Assembly: GCA_949130495.1 (NCBI GenBank)
Contig: OX422215.1
Location: forward strand, 73,485,244 to 73,549,243
DNA length: 64,000 nucleotides
Source: Sambucus nigra
Lineage: Eukaryota; Streptophyta; Magnoliopsida; Dipsacales; Adoxaceae
Reading direction: 5' to 3'
The number at the start of each line of letters is the position of its first letter. Position 1 is the first letter of the stretch. The notes beneath the pieces were generated by a model. The model saw only the letters and a program-made list of their open reading frames with translations. It did not search any database and had not been told where the DNA came from. Made by a program: the position numbers and the translations under genes. This document shows, in pieces, positions 10,565 to 22,450 of the stretch.

Positions 10565-11138
10565 GAATCAATATAGTGGAAACCCAACTTAGCTGACTGG
10601 AGATCCCAAGTTCTAAGTTCAATGGGCAAACCAAACTACATTGTATTCAGTAAACGTTGGGGGATATTATATCCTTTCTATTCCAAAGATGAGACAAAGC
10701 ACATCTGCCGCGAAATTAGGATAAGTTATGCTTTTAATGGCATTCTTATCTTAGTATGTCTTAGTGGGGTATTGCATGATACTCTTTATGGAAGTCACCT
10801 ACATGAGTAAGAAAGGGGGCACTTCTATGAGAATAATGAAAGGAAAATTCTCTCAAATACTCACAGAACCAAGCGATATTCATGGCCAAATGAACACAAA
10901 CATGAGAACCAAGTGTGTTGAAGAATTATTCTGTGAATATTGTTGTTTAGGTTTATAGAAATGATTGATGGTTCAAATACATGAAGTCTACCGATTAACC
11001 GAGTGAATCTGATAATATATCACTAAGGCAAGTTCAATGCCAGTAGGCTACTTTTCCCGATGCAATAAATTTTCAATTTTACTCAACCTGTGTCTACATC
11101 CGCATCTTACATATCTTTATATAGAGATATATCATTCA
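10565..11138. other. copia-1 3' untranslated region
   Basis: This is non-coding sequence between the end of RNase H and the polypurine tract. Nothing else is recognisable. Confidence 0.5.
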
Positions 11139-11148
11139 TGTGGGGGAT
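11139..11148 (+). promoter_or_regulatory. copia-1 polypurine tract
   Basis: TGTGGGGGAT lies immediately before the TGTTAG start of the LTR, the usual copia arrangement. Confidence 0.75.
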
Positions 11149-11213
11149 TGTTAGAAAATGGGTATTGGACGGCAAATTTTGAGCAACTTTAAGCTTAAAT
11201 TTAGATGGGACCC
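11149..11213 (+). repeat. copia-1 3' LTR, first 65 bp
   Basis: It starts TGTTAGAAAATGG after the polypurine tract and stops at GACCC, the left target duplication of GAG-1. The rest of the LTR is at 19678-20606. Confidence 0.75.
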
Positions 11214-12303
11214 TGTAAGGACATTGTCCGTCACATTTAGTATGTCGTATACCGCTACAAGTTTATCGAAGCATTGGAAAGCGCACATCTACAATCAACG
11301 ATCCGAATTTAAAAGTCAACTTCAACAATCATGCCCAACAAGGACGAACTTGGTAAATTGGTTAAGTTCCATTTACATTTTAAATAAAAAGGTTGGGATT
11401 TTTTACAAAAAATTAAAATATTTTTCCATTTATGAAAATTGATTTTTGAATTATTTTAAATGGATTTTTATCTTTTCAAAAACATTTTTATCATAAAATA
11501 TTTTTTATAACTGTTCTCAGATTAGTAAGAGTGTTGTTTTCTAAGTCCCCAAATATTTTAAAACTCTGTAAATCGAATCTAGAGATTTGTGCTTAGTCGT
11601 TCAAACAAGATCCTATCTCGTTCGAACGAAACTTCGAACATGTCAGTTCGTTCGAACTTTTTACCTGACACATCATCGCCTTAGAAGATATTATAAATAA
11701 GGTGTCGGGGTTCTATATTTCGTGTGGAGAAAATTCTATTTTGATCAGAATACGTTTTTTGAGAGTTTACCTTTTCTCCAACACAATTTTGAGGGTTCAA
11801 ATTTGTTTTTCACAATTCACAAATCCCAGAGAGTTTTTTGTGTGGGTTGTTATGTGGAACCCAAACCATACTTTGCTTAAAGTTCAATCTTTGTGAGAAT
11901 AACTCTACAACTGGAGAGCCAAGAGCTAGTGTGGAGGGAGATCCTACAAAGAATCAAGACTACGTATCTGGGTTGCGTGTCCAAATTGGTATGGCTATGA
12001 GTGAGTCACTACTGAGTTCTAGCTGAAGCTTTGAAGGTTTGACACAGACATCGTTCATTACACCTGAGGGAAGTTTTATGTAAGTCAAAGGTCGTGTAAC
12101 CGTGTCAAAGTTCTAGAATATAAAAGGTTTTGTCCTGAGGGGATTTTTTCCTGAATTACTCTGTCACTTGCTTGCCTATTTCTACGTTCACTTGCATGCA
12201 CATGGGCTGATTTTAATTTGAATTTGCTTTTGTTAAATCTGAGTTACCTAATTAAATAAGGGAATTTGCGAATTAAATCAATTGGTATCACACCGCTTTT
12301 ACA
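11214..12303 (+). repeat. GAG-1 5' LTR
   Basis: It is 1090 bp long, TG...CA. Three recognisable copies of the palindrome TCGTTCGAACGA lie at 11597-11659, and a TATA box (ATTATAAATAAGG) is at about 11689-11701. A stretch checked by eye differs from the 3' LTR at about 5% of sites. Confidence 0.8.
11597..11659. repeat. Palindrome array in GAG-1 5' LTR
   Basis: Copies of the 12-bp near-palindrome start at 11597, 11618 and 11648. The first two are 21 bp apart; the third interval is disturbed by a decayed extra copy near 11631. The array ends about 30 bp before the TATA box. Confidence 0.7.
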
Positions 12304-12306
12304 AAC

Positions 12307-12318
12307 TGGTATCAGAGC
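12307..12318 (+). promoter_or_regulatory. GAG-1 primer-binding site (initiator-Met tRNA)
   Basis: TGGTATCAGAGC follows the LTR end by three bases. It is the standard plant copia primer site, complementary to the 3' end of initiator methionine tRNA. Confidence 0.85.
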
Positions 12319-12391
12319 AGGTTTCACTATCTTACTGTGAATTCCTATTTTCCGCAAAAGTTTTTTGTGATATCAATTCTTTTAAACTTTG

Positions 12392-14233
12392 ATGGATCAC
12401 TTATATAATCGGGTACTTACTTTTTACGACAATAATTTTGCCTATTGGAAAGCTCACATGAAATCCGCTTTAAAAGCTTTAGATGAGCGCGTTTGGTTGT
12501 TGGATGAAAATGGTTGGTCTCCTTCTACCGTTACTATTGAGAACATCACCTCTTTAAAACCTGTGTCAAACTGGACTGAGGACGATTTTAAATTCTCCAA
12601 TTTTAATTCACGTGGTTTGAGTGTTATCTCTGGAGTCGTCACTCCCGAAGAGTTCCACCGAATTATGACGTGCACCATGTGTGAAATGGCATGGGATATT
12701 TTAACATTGACACATGAGGGTACCACCGTTGTTAAAGAATATAAGTTGTAAAATCTTGCCACTCAATTTGAGACACTCACTATGTCAGAGACTGAGACTT
12801 TTGATGAATTTTATACACGTTTGTCGGACATCGTCAACACTAGCTTTAATTTGGGTCAGGCAACTGATAACACGCGGGTTGTGAAAAAGATTTTAAGATT
12901 TCTTCCAAAACGTTTTATTCCAAAAGTCATTGTTTTAAACTCATTGGGGAATTTGAGAAAACTTAAGTTAGAAGAGTTGGTAGGTGATCTTCAGACCTAC
13001 GAGTTAGATATGTTTCCCCCAAACTGTTAAGCCTAAGGGGGTTGCACTTATGACACAGTCGAGCTTCAGTGAGGATAAAAGAAGAGAGAGCAAAAAGAAG
13101 GAGAGTGTGTGTGATTCTGAATCTGATGATGACTCTGACATGGCCCTGCTTTCAAAAAAATTCTCCAGTTTTCAAAACAAAGAAATCCCAATAAAAAAAA
13201 TTCGGAGAAATACAAAAAGAAAGACAATGCCAAAGAAAGCAGTGAGAAAGAAAAAGAGAGTGAGGAGAACCTTGAGAAGATAAGATGGTTTGAGTTTAAT
13301 GGGAAGGGGAACAAGTCATTTAAGTGTCCCACTAGACTTATGAGAGAGGGCAAGAAAGTAGCCATGCCCGCTACCCTAAGCGATAGTGAGGGAGAAGAGA
13401 AAGAGGAGGACGATGAGTAAAAGATTTAGGTCAAGGGATGATTGTTGCCTTTACTAGTCGTGTGAATACTTCCACTTTGTCCCACGATGATAGCATCCAC
13501 GAGAGCGTCGACGATGAGTCAAATGAAGATGAGAGTGAGGGTGAGAATGGATATGGAAGTGAGATCTGAAAAGCTTTTAGAGAGTTATTTACCGAGACTG
13601 TGAAAATAAAATGCCCGAATAGGGATCTAAGTCTTCGAATTTATGAGTTGAAAGAAGAGAATGATGAACTAAAAAGGAAAAATGAGACTTGGCCAACACG
13701 GTGTCTAGTCTGACGACACGTGTATCCCATATCGAGGATGATCTCAAACGAGCACGGGAGGTCCAAGTATCTTTAGAGAACGCATCTGAGAATGTTGATA
13801 AGATGGTACCCTATCCCATTTTGAATGATGGCGAGTATGTTGGAAAAGGTCATGACGGTGCATCCACTACTTTTAATGCACCCAAACCTATTTCCACTTT
13901 GGTGAGTGATTCTCATGGGTGTGTCCTTCTAGGAATGCTCATCCCAAAATTTTTAATAAATTACTTCCTAAATCGGTTTATGTTTGCTCCAACTGCAAGA
14001 AGAGAGGACACCTTAGGAAGTTTTATTCTAAGTTCGGTTTCATGCCACATCATGCCACTTCACATGTCCATGCATATGCAACCACTCATGATACTTTACT
14101 CATACATAATGATAGAGACTTTGCACATATTCGCGAGCAAGTAAAGTTTTTGGTCAAGACTACACATGATCTAATGGAGTTGGTTCAAAAGATGTCACCA
14201 TCTTTAGAAAACTCCACCGCACTTTCCGGTTGA
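12392..14233 (+). pseudogene. gag: GAG-1 gag, broken
   Basis: It begins at ATG 12392 (MDHLYNR) with a copia capsid domain of the UBN2 type: FAYWKAHMKSALKAL, then VKEYKL, FDEFYTRLSDIVN, KILRFLPKRFIPKV and EELVGDLQTYE. In-frame TAA at 12749-12751 and 13028-13030, and a later frameshift, interrupt it. A Lys/Glu-rich region, an acidic Asp/Glu/Ser region (about 13390-13560) and a coiled-coil stretch (about 13600-13800) follow. A zinc knuckle starts at 13985 (CSNCKKRGHLRKFY), with its last Cys replaced by Tyr. The last frame ends at 14233. The protein would package element RNA in trans with pol supplied by another copia element. The late zinc knuckle and long acidic tail resemble Sirevirus-type Gag, which I infer from memory only. 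Confidence 0.8.
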
Positions 14234-14426
14234 GGTCTACACATGTTTACTAGCATAGGGTGATTTACATGATGACATCTTTTCCTATTGTTAGCATATA
14301 CCAATTGTTTTATTTTTTTGTTTTATTTATTTTTCCTATTTTTGGTACTATTTTAGCACTGTTTAGCAAACTCCGCCCTGTCCATGTACTGTTTTTAAGA
14401 AAAAATTTCACTAGTCGAAATTGCAT

Positions 14427-16982
14427 TATAACACCTCGTAATTTCTGGGTTATTATTTTTATTTAATTAATTCGGTAATTAGTAATTCACTTGTGTCATA
14501 AATTAATGAGAATTAATTAATGGAAATATTTCAAAGTGAATATATAAATAAGTTAGCGGGTGAGAGTTAATTTTAGAAATTTATTCCGGATGGTGATTTT
14601 AAGCGCGCGATTGAGTCCGATATGGTCGATATAGACCGAAATGAGTGGTTATATGCATATACTATGTATTGGGGCCTAATTAAACGTATGTGCGCTCCAT
14701 ATAAAGAGTATGGAACCTTTTTATAAGGCCCATTGGCCCAAAAACGTGAATAAGACTTTTAACCCCAAATGGGTATGGGTAAGGCAATATTAAATCACAT
14801 TAGAAGACTAAAGAGGGAAAAAGCTTAAAGGGAGAGCTAAAGATAAGAGGAACTTGGGGATCTTGGAGAGATGGCTTCAATTCCAATTCAACACTTCATT
14901 AAAAGCCTTGGATCTTCATTTTTTAGGCAAGTGGTTTGAATTGGGATTATTAAATTGCATCTACATTTTCATATTAAAAATGAGGAATCCAATTGCATTC
15001 TTGGGTTTGTTCTAGAGTAAAATGGGGATTTCCTTTTAATGAGAGTTATAAATCTGTAGGGGTTTTGAGAATTGATGAAATTAATGATGGAATTGATGAA
15101 ATTGTTAGGGCTAGATTTGTGATAACAAAAGAATGGATTTAGGATAAATCTTGAAAAGTTTTGATGAAGAAATCTGTACAGAATTGAGGTACTTATTGCT
15201 CTAATGGCGATTCTGGTTGCGCTACATTGTAGAAAATCGCGTTTTCTAACTTTTGTTCTCCTATACGTTTTCTCCAAAAACGGCTCCAAAATGCCCCAAA
15301 ATGGCATTTTTAAAATCTGGGCAGATTCGTGGGGCAAATTTTAAGAAATATTTTTTTGTTGTTGTTATTCCGTTGGAGATTGCCTAGATTGATTGATGCG
15401 ACTAATTACCCTTGGATTAATTAGAGGATTAATTAAATTGGGGAGATTAATGTTTATGATTGAGTGATTGAAACCTTGTTAATTAAGTGGGGGAACTTAA
15501 TTGGATGAAATTGAACATTGAATTGGGAATATTGAATTTTGGGCAGAGAGATAGAAAGTCCGGATATACTTGAAAGGGGTTACACCAAGATAATGAGAAT
15601 TAATGTGTAATTAATTAAAATGAAGTCGGACCATATACTTAATTGTTTTAGGCTTGGGTATGGGCATAATACTCCGATAGCCTGGATTTCTATATATATG
15701 TTGATGTGTAGTACATATATGATTTATATATATTTGTGTGCATAACATATATAGTAAATCAATACCACTATTAATGCTATCATAGGAGGTTGCGTGATGT
15801 GGGTGAATCCCCTGGCTTGAGGAGCAGGGCGAGTATAGTCCCCAGGCCATAGCGTCTGTGACTTAGGGGTGGGACCATTACGGTATGGGGCGGACACTTT
15901 TGACGGGAACTATGGTCACCTTCTATGCGTTCGGTGATAGCATTTTATATCCGACATGTATGTGAATGTTGAGATATGATACGTATATATAGTGCAGAAT
16001 TATATACGAAAATTTATATATATATATATACATGGTGTGAAATGTATAGATAATATAACTTGCGAAATGGTTATATGGTATCAAGTTGGATATGGATATA
16101 AATAAGTTAATGTGAAATATAACTTATAACTTTTATACATTATGTGAATTGTATAAGGGATATAACTCGTGAGAATGTTATATGGCATTAAATAGGAATT
16201 AATTTGAATAAGCTAATATGGCTAATAAACCATAAAATGTATACGATACTCACTCAATTTGGGATATTGGGAATAGTGAGATATATGAGAGAATGCTAGT
16301 TATAGAGGGTTATCTAGATGGGGCGTTTATAGTTTCAGTAGGCGTGCACATTAGTTAAAGGGTGAGGTAAACTCAAGGGAGTGTGCGACACTAATTTAAA
16401 TATGAAGAACATTTGCATTTTAACTTCTTGCGTTTAAATACACTTGTTAAATATTTTCAAATATTTTGGGTTCTAACCCTTGCTATAAAATATTTTCAAA
16501 AACTTTTTAGGTGTAATGCCACAGGGGCGTCAGTCTTGATCTTTCCTACAAGGTGCGCAGCTGCAACTTATGTGGATTGTTGTGGGATCTTTGTTTAGAC
16601 ATTTTCCTCATTATATCTTTAGATAGGGACTTTTTCAGTTGTACTATTGAGGTTGTACTTTTGTATTCAGTCTTGGCATGTATCGATATTCTTTCATAGT
16701 TGAACTTTGTGGATTGCTTGTAGTCGATGTTGCTCGACAAACACTTGTACTTATTTTGTGGCATGTGTAGTTTCTTCTTGTAATAGTTAATTTGGTTTCG
16801 TAGTATGTTGATTGGGTTTGAATTAATTCATAAGATAAAATTTGACATCAGCTTAATTTAAGCCTAGGTGATTAGTAATTAAAAAGTTTTTTGATAATGA
16901 TGCTAAGAATGAACCAAATGAGATTCCTATTTAATTTGGTATAGGACTGATCACCCGGTATTTTATTAAGTGGGGTGTCAAG
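14427..16982. mobile_element. E1: probable solo LTR nested in GAG-1
   Basis: A 2556-bp unit is flanked by identical 5-bp duplications TGCAT (14422-14426 and 16983-16987). Its ends are roughly inverted: TATAACACCTCG at the left, and a right end whose complement contains TGACACCCCAC. No protein domains are visible. The right end matches, in reverse orientation, the start of E2 at 58025 (shared GGTGATCAGTCC and others). Long LTRs starting TGTAACACC are known in some gypsy lineages. The interpretation as a solo LTR is inference. Confidence 0.6.
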
Positions 16983-17021
16983 TGCATAACATTTTGTGTA
17001 CTCTGGAAAGTTTATGTTTTC

Positions 17022-17096
17022 TCGGTCTAACGATATTGCATCTCGCTCGAACGAGATCGCATGTCGTTTGAACGACATGGCATCTCATTCGAACAA
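17022..17096. repeat. Palindrome array in GAG-1 internal 3' region
   Basis: Four variants of TCGTTCGAACGA start at 17022, 17043, 17064 and 17085, exactly 21 bp apart. The central two are the best palindromes. E1 inserted 40 bp upstream. Confidence 0.75.
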
Positions 17097-18595
17097 CCCC
17101 TGGAATTTGGTTTACAGTCCCTGTCTATTCTGATTACATGTTATTGATACTACTGGGTTATTTCTGAATAGTGTTTGAGAGATACTAAAAGATTTTCTTT
17201 TTTTAGAAAAATTTTGAAAAATCCAAAACGAGTTTTGTATTTTGTTTGCACGTTATATGAATGCACACTTAGGATGACCAAGTCACAACTTCAGGCCATA
17301 TCCATGTGACAGTTTGATAGTGTTTTGCGACAATAGATTGTGTCATTTATGTGCTTTACAAAGTTTGGAGTCTTTGAGATAATATAGTGTTACTACCTAC
17401 ATGATTAACTCATTTTGTCTTTTATTGCACAGGAGCACGGATTTATTTGACGTTTGTTCTTGCTGAATCACATGTTCGTTACGTGTTTTTATCTCAATTA
17501 TGTCTATTAAAACGAACCAAATGCGATAAACCAAGATAATAAAAGGTGTTCATGTTCTTACCGTTTGCCGTGAGTTTGTGTGAATTTAAAAACGGTGAAG
17601 GGCTACGAAAGGTACTCATTTATCCTTTGCTATTAAGCCACCGTTTAATTGGACCTAAAAAATTGAGGAATTTTAATTATCCGGGATCCAAAGAGGTTTA
17701 AAAGAGCCCAAAAAATATTGAATGGCAATAAAAAGAAATATATGTCAATTATTGGCCATTAGGTTTATTCACCAATTCTCCAATGTTTGAAAATGTAGAT
17801 CACCTCGCGAAAAAAATATATATGAAGGGGTTTGGTTGGAGACTTAAAACGGCTTTGCACATCCTTAAAAATATTAAAAAAGCATGAATCGTTTTGGACG
17901 TTATTGGTGTGAAAATCATGTTGACTTTGATTTGTTGATTTAATTTAAGACGATGTCATCTAAATTCAATATTTTTACACTAAAGGACTATTTTTTATGT
18001 TCATTCGTTAGGAGTACACTTATGCATCTTGCACATATGATATGATTGAGTTGATTTTCCTATCGCATTTGCTCACACCCATTCATTCTGTTTCCATGAT
18101 TTGGTCGTCTTAGTAAAAATTCATGGTGTGATATTTTTTTGTTTTTTTTAAAAAAATGAAAAGTTCAAAAACAGTATGTTTGGTTTGTTTCCGGTGACAC
18201 CCCACTGTACTTTATTGTGTTTATTCTTTCCTTGTCTATTTCGGACAAATAAAAAGGGGGAGAACGAATTATGGAGAATATTTTGTATGGGGGAGATTTG
18301 ATTATTGGCTTAATTTAGTATATGTTTCTTAATCATTTCAAAATCGATACGTCACATAGTTTTTGCTTTGTCTCATGTGTGTAGGTACAACTAAAGAATC
18401 TTTGGATTTCACACCCTGATGAGAAAAGCTTGGAGACTTGAAAAGTTGATTGTTGAAGCCAAGTTTGATTGAAGACTTGTTCAGTTTATCTTTCCACATT
18501 TGAGTTTATGGGAGGGTACATTTGTAGAGGTTATTTTTTAGTTTGATAATTCGGATAGTTTTTATTGTATAGCGGCATAGACATAGGGGGGGATT
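17097..18595. other. GAG-1 internal 3' non-coding region
   Basis: There is no gene. Three short blocks are shared with GAG-2 in the same order: AAAAGAGCCCAAAA (about 17700 here; 61979 there), CCCATTCATTC (about 18078; 62339) and AAAAGGGGGAGA (18251; 63018). The last is a polypurine-like stretch, and a second tract (ATAGGGGGGGA) is at 18583-18593 just before the LTR. Confidence 0.6.
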
Positions 18596-19672
18596 TGTAA
18601 GGACATTGTCCGTCACATTTAGTATGTCGTATACTGCTACAAGTTTGTCGAAGCATTGGAAAGCGCACATCTACAATCGACGATTCGAATTTCAAAGTCA
18701 ACTTCAACAATCATGCCCAAGAAGGATGAACTTGGTAAATTGGTTAAGTTCCATTTACATTTTAAATAAAAAGGTTGGGATTTTTTACAAAAAATTAAAA
18801 TATTTTTCCTTTTATAAAAAATAATTTTTTAATTATTTTAAATGGATTGTTATCTTTTCAAAAACATTTTTATCATAAAATCTTTCTGATAACTGTTCTC
18901 GTATTCGTAAGAGTGTTGTTTTCTAATTCCCCAAATATTTTAAAACTCTGTAAATCAAATCTAGAGATCGTTCAAACGAGATCCTATCTCGTTCGAACGA
19001 GACATGATGTCGTTCGAACGAGAAGTCTTTTTACCTGACACGTCACCGTCTTAAAGGATATTATAAATAAGGTGTCAGGGTTCTGTATTTCGTGTGGAAA
19101 AAATTATGTTTTGATGAGAATACGTTTTTTGAGAGTTTACCTTTTCTCCAACAAAATTTTAAGGGTTCAAATTTATTTTTTACAAAGAGTTTTTTGTGTG
19201 AGTTGTTTTGTGGAACCCAAACCATACTTTGCCTAAAGTTCAACCTCTGTGAGAAGAACTCTACAACTGGAGAGCCGAGAGCTATTGTGGAGGAAGATCC
19301 TACAAAGAATTAAGACTACGTGTCTGGACTGCGTGTCTGGACTGCGTGTCTAAATTGGTACGGCTGCGAGTGATCCACTGCTGAGTTCTAGCTGAAACTT
19401 TGAAGGTTTGACACAGACATCGTGCATTAGGCTCGAGGGAAGTTGTATGTAAGTCAAAGGTCGTGTAACCGTGTCAAAGTTCTAGAATATAAAAGGTTTT
19501 GTCCTGAGGGGATTTTTTACTGAATTACTCTGTCACTTGCTTGCCTATTTCTATTTTCACTTGCATGCATATGGGCTGATTTTAATTTGAATTTGGTTTT
19601 GTTAAATCTGAGTTATCTAATTAAATAAGTGAATTTGCGAATTAAATCAATTCGCATCACACCGCGTTTACA
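18596..19672 (+). repeat. GAG-1 3' LTR
   Basis: It is 1077 bp long, TGTAAGG...TTTACA. A TATA box (ATTATAAATAAGG) lies near 19059. A 13-bp direct duplication (TGTCTGGACTGCG twice) at 19321-19346 is absent from the 5' copy. Confidence 0.82.
18968..19021. repeat. Palindrome array in GAG-1 3' LTR
   Basis: Three copies start at 18968, 18989 and 19010, 21 bp apart. The second and third are the perfect 12-bp palindrome TCGTTCGAACGA, and the second is embedded in the 16-bp palindrome TCTCGTTCGAACGAGA. The array ends about 40 bp before the TATA box. Confidence 0.8.
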
Positions 19673-19677
19673 GATCC

Positions 19678-20606
19678 ACACCACAATAATTGTGGAACCA
19701 TATACGAACGCGTTCTCATTCGCAAGGAGATTAACATAGTATATTCACATATCCAATTCCATTAAATTATGAATGATAAATATGTCTCCAAAGTGACTCA
19801 TAAAGCCATGTAAATTAATGAATTGAGGGTGTTTTAACTTTTGTCCCACATTGGAAGAGTAGTGAAAAATTGAAAAGTTAATAAAAGCGCAAATATGAAC
19901 TAAGGGTTGGATGCCTTTGGGGTATCCCAACTCTTTGGAGGAGAGATGGCCTACACTATGCAAGTGTTGAGCTTGGGTCAAAAAAGCCCACACACGCGCG
20001 CACCATCCGGCCGACTCGGTTCGGTTCGGGCTCGGGTTCGAGCTTAAAAAAATCCCTGGACCAAATTTAATTAACTTTATGGGCCGTAATTAATTAATCA
20101 TTTGTTAAACCGTAATTAACTGTTTTGACAGTTAACAAAATATTTTTTCCCAACAGTCAACTTTCTATAGTATATATACTTGTTCTCCCTCCATTTTTCG
20201 GCTAATCCGAAAATACCTTCTTTAGAAAAATTTCCTCCATTACTGCTCCTGCATACATACCATATATATATTGTTCATGATGTCTGGCTGAGTAAAAGAC
20301 ACGGGATTTGAGTTCGCCGGAATCAATACATCGTTGTGCTTCTTGTGTTGATTCGAAAAATCATTTATATCTTGGGAGACATTAATTCATGCCCTAAACA
20401 TTGTGGAAGGGAATTCAAATTGTCTTAAAGACATTGAACACAAAGCTCGGATTTCTTTTCTAGTTATATTATTTATTTATGCAGTACCAAGTAAGTGATT
20501 CTTAATTTCTGTAATTGTTGTATTTATATATTTTGTTAGTTACTGTAATTGTTGTATTTATATATTCTGTTAATTATTTCGAATTTATAATATTAGTGGC
20601 ATAACA
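19678..20606 (+). repeat. copia-1 3' LTR, remainder
   Basis: This continues the LTR broken at 11213 and ends TAACA, the inverse of its TGTTA start. It contains GTCCCACATTGG (near 19842), common in plant copia LTRs, and a TATA-like AGTATATATACTTG near 20168. The likely right target site is AAAAT at 20607-20611; the left one is outside the window. Confidence 0.65.
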
Positions 20607-22284
20607 AAAATCACAATAGTTCAGGAGGTTTGCCGTAATTTATCCTTTAGCCTAATTCAGGCACTCATACAATCCCATACCTAAGCCAAGATTAATTATT
20701 AAAAGCACAGCCATTTAGTCAATCCTACATATTATTATCATTTGTCGTCCGTCCTTGGGTTAACATGAGATCAAAGCCAATAAAAATATTCAAATGGGAC
20801 TGAACCCCAAATATCTTAACAAAAATAGAGCAAAAGAAAGATAAATTAAGCAAAACTGTCAATATCTTCTGTTCCAACGATTTAAGGGGGAAAGAAGCCA
20901 AAACTGGAAGCAACTGATGATAACCAAGTAGAAATAAAAGAAAAAAAAAATTAATTAACTTCTGAACAAATAAATTGATGATTTAAATTAATTTATGTAT
21001 TTTATTAGTCACTTTCATTTTTTTTCCCCGACACCACAACATGCTTTTATATGATTGTACATTATGTTTCAAATTTTATGTTGCGGTGCCGAGAGAAAAA
21101 AATAGAGATGCTTTTAACACGGCCTTTATTTTTTGCGTAACTCCATTGTCTAACATTAGTGAGTTAAGCCAAAGCAATGTACCATAGTCAATGTATATTA
21201 TGCAACTTAGTGCATCATTTATTTTGATAAAAACACAATATTTTAGCAATATGTATAAGATTGAGGACATGCCCTATTTCGGGTATACAATTATTTGTTA
21301 GTGATATTGTGTGGAACCCGCATGAACCCCACACTAACTAACGCACATGCACGCATGTCAAATAACTGTGTCAATTGTTAGTTAAATTGTGTCAAAAAAT
21401 GAATTAGGTTAAAATAATAAAATTACACCTTTTATATCAAAATCAAAATATGATGAATTAGCAAAATTTCGCCTTTCTTTCAAAATGACGCGAACAGAAT
21501 CTGACCACACAACCCCTAAACATTGATAGGCTAAAGTTGCTAATGAAGTGTTTCAGGCACACAGAAATTACACAAACAAGTATTTTGGTTGTTAAGCAAT
21601 GAACAAACAAAAGTCAACATGGCGGCGCAATAATGTGTAAAATAGTTTCTATGCATATCTAACACTTGTTGCAACAAGTAACCCTTTCTTTCACCGCACC
21701 CCAAACGGGATAAAAAAGATAACAGTACTGCTGAAAATCGGGAAATTTCCAAACGAATAATTTCATCGAAATCTTTCAATTTCTTATTTTATTATGTTCA
21801 ATTCTATGCACTCCTCTATTCGTAGAGTACATTAAATGTACAGAAATAAAACTAACCGAATATACCCAAGCAGAAATAAAAGGAATTTCTTATTGGGCAA
21901 CATGTGTACGTAGCAGGAGTGGCAATTCGTGTATTTGGATCGTGTTTCGGACCGATCCGTTCCGACACGAATTTTTCGAATACGAACACAACACAAATTC
22001 ATATTTTTTTCGTTGACATAAACACGACCCAAATAAAAATAACATAACACGAATAATATGAATTCTTAAAATTTCACATTAAATTAAACATAAACATACA
22101 CAATAATCCGAATAAAAATACGATTAACACGACAAGACAACACGACTAACATAACATTTTGGCACCAACGCCGCCGTCTGAGGACACTTTGAACTCAAAA
22201 ATAATGAGACTTCCAATATGCAATTAACAAGGTAGAGCTTGTCATACTTCATATTTTGAAGCGCAAAAATATATGCCCTTATCA
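20607..22284. other. AT-rich intergenic DNA
   Basis: No gene is seen. Near 21917 a GGAGTGGCAATTCG start, and near 22170 a TTGGCACC end, may mark a second decayed hAT-like MITE, but the terminal match is weak. Confidence 0.4.
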
Positions 22285-22450
22285 TAGGGGTGACAATTCG
22301 AGTTAGTCGTGTCATTTTTGAGTCGCGTTAATTTTAATTTGAGTATAAGTTTTGAATATTTTTAAATCTATACAAGCTAACCATGTCATATTCGAGTCAT
22401 TTCAGATTATTACCATAAACGAATTATCGTGTCAAAAATTGACACCCCTA
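22285..22450. mobile_element. hAT-like MITE, 166 bp
   Basis: The ends are inverted: TAGGGGTGACAATT on the left and AATTGACACCCCTA on the right, with one mismatch. They are flanked by 8-bp duplications CCTTATCA (22277-22284) and CCTTATCG (22451-22458), seven of eight identical. Eight-base duplications and TAGGGGTG ends are typical of hAT elements. It has no coding capacity. Confidence 0.8.

Larger units (their letters stand above)
11214..19672 (+). mobile_element. Gag-only LTR element GAG-1 (non-autonomous copia-type)
   Basis: LTRs at 11214-12303 and 18596-19672 both start TGTAAGGACATTG and end TTTACA. Target duplications are GACCC (11209-11213) and GATCC (19673-19677), differing by one transition. 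The primer-binding site matches initiator-Met tRNA, and a polypurine tract near 18584-18593 precedes the 3' LTR. The only recognisable coding region is gag (12392-14233); no protease, integrase or RT remains even when the nested insertion E1 is removed. This fits the class described as terminal-repeat retrotransposons with a GAG domain. Its internal 3' part has AAAAGGGGGAGA near 18251, reminiscent of Sirevirus polypurine tracts. Confidence 0.8.
7392..20606 (+). mobile_element. Ty1/copia retrotransposon (copia-1), 5' part outside, interrupted by GAG-1
   Basis: It starts within gag directly after the Tat-A 3' LTR and runs through protease, integrase, RT and RNase H to a polypurine tract (11139-11148) and a 3' LTR. 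The LTR begins TGTTA at 11149, is split at 11213 by GAG-1, and resumes at 19678 to end TAACA at 20606. The gene order PR-INT-RT-RH identifies copia. Several stops and frameshifts make it inactive. Confidence 0.82.

Noticed and set aside
17022..17096. Palindrome array as a CRISPR or heat-shock element
   Set aside because: The repeats are palindromic 12-mers with about 9-10-bp gaps in a plant retroelement, not direct repeats with unique spacers; the canonical heat-shock spacing nTTCnnGAAn is not met by TTCGAA.
18847..19038. Repetitive VRTR-type peptide over the GAG-1 LTR array
   Set aside because: It is a translation of the palindrome array; the array is on both strands and lies upstream of a TATA box, so DNA-level function is more likely.
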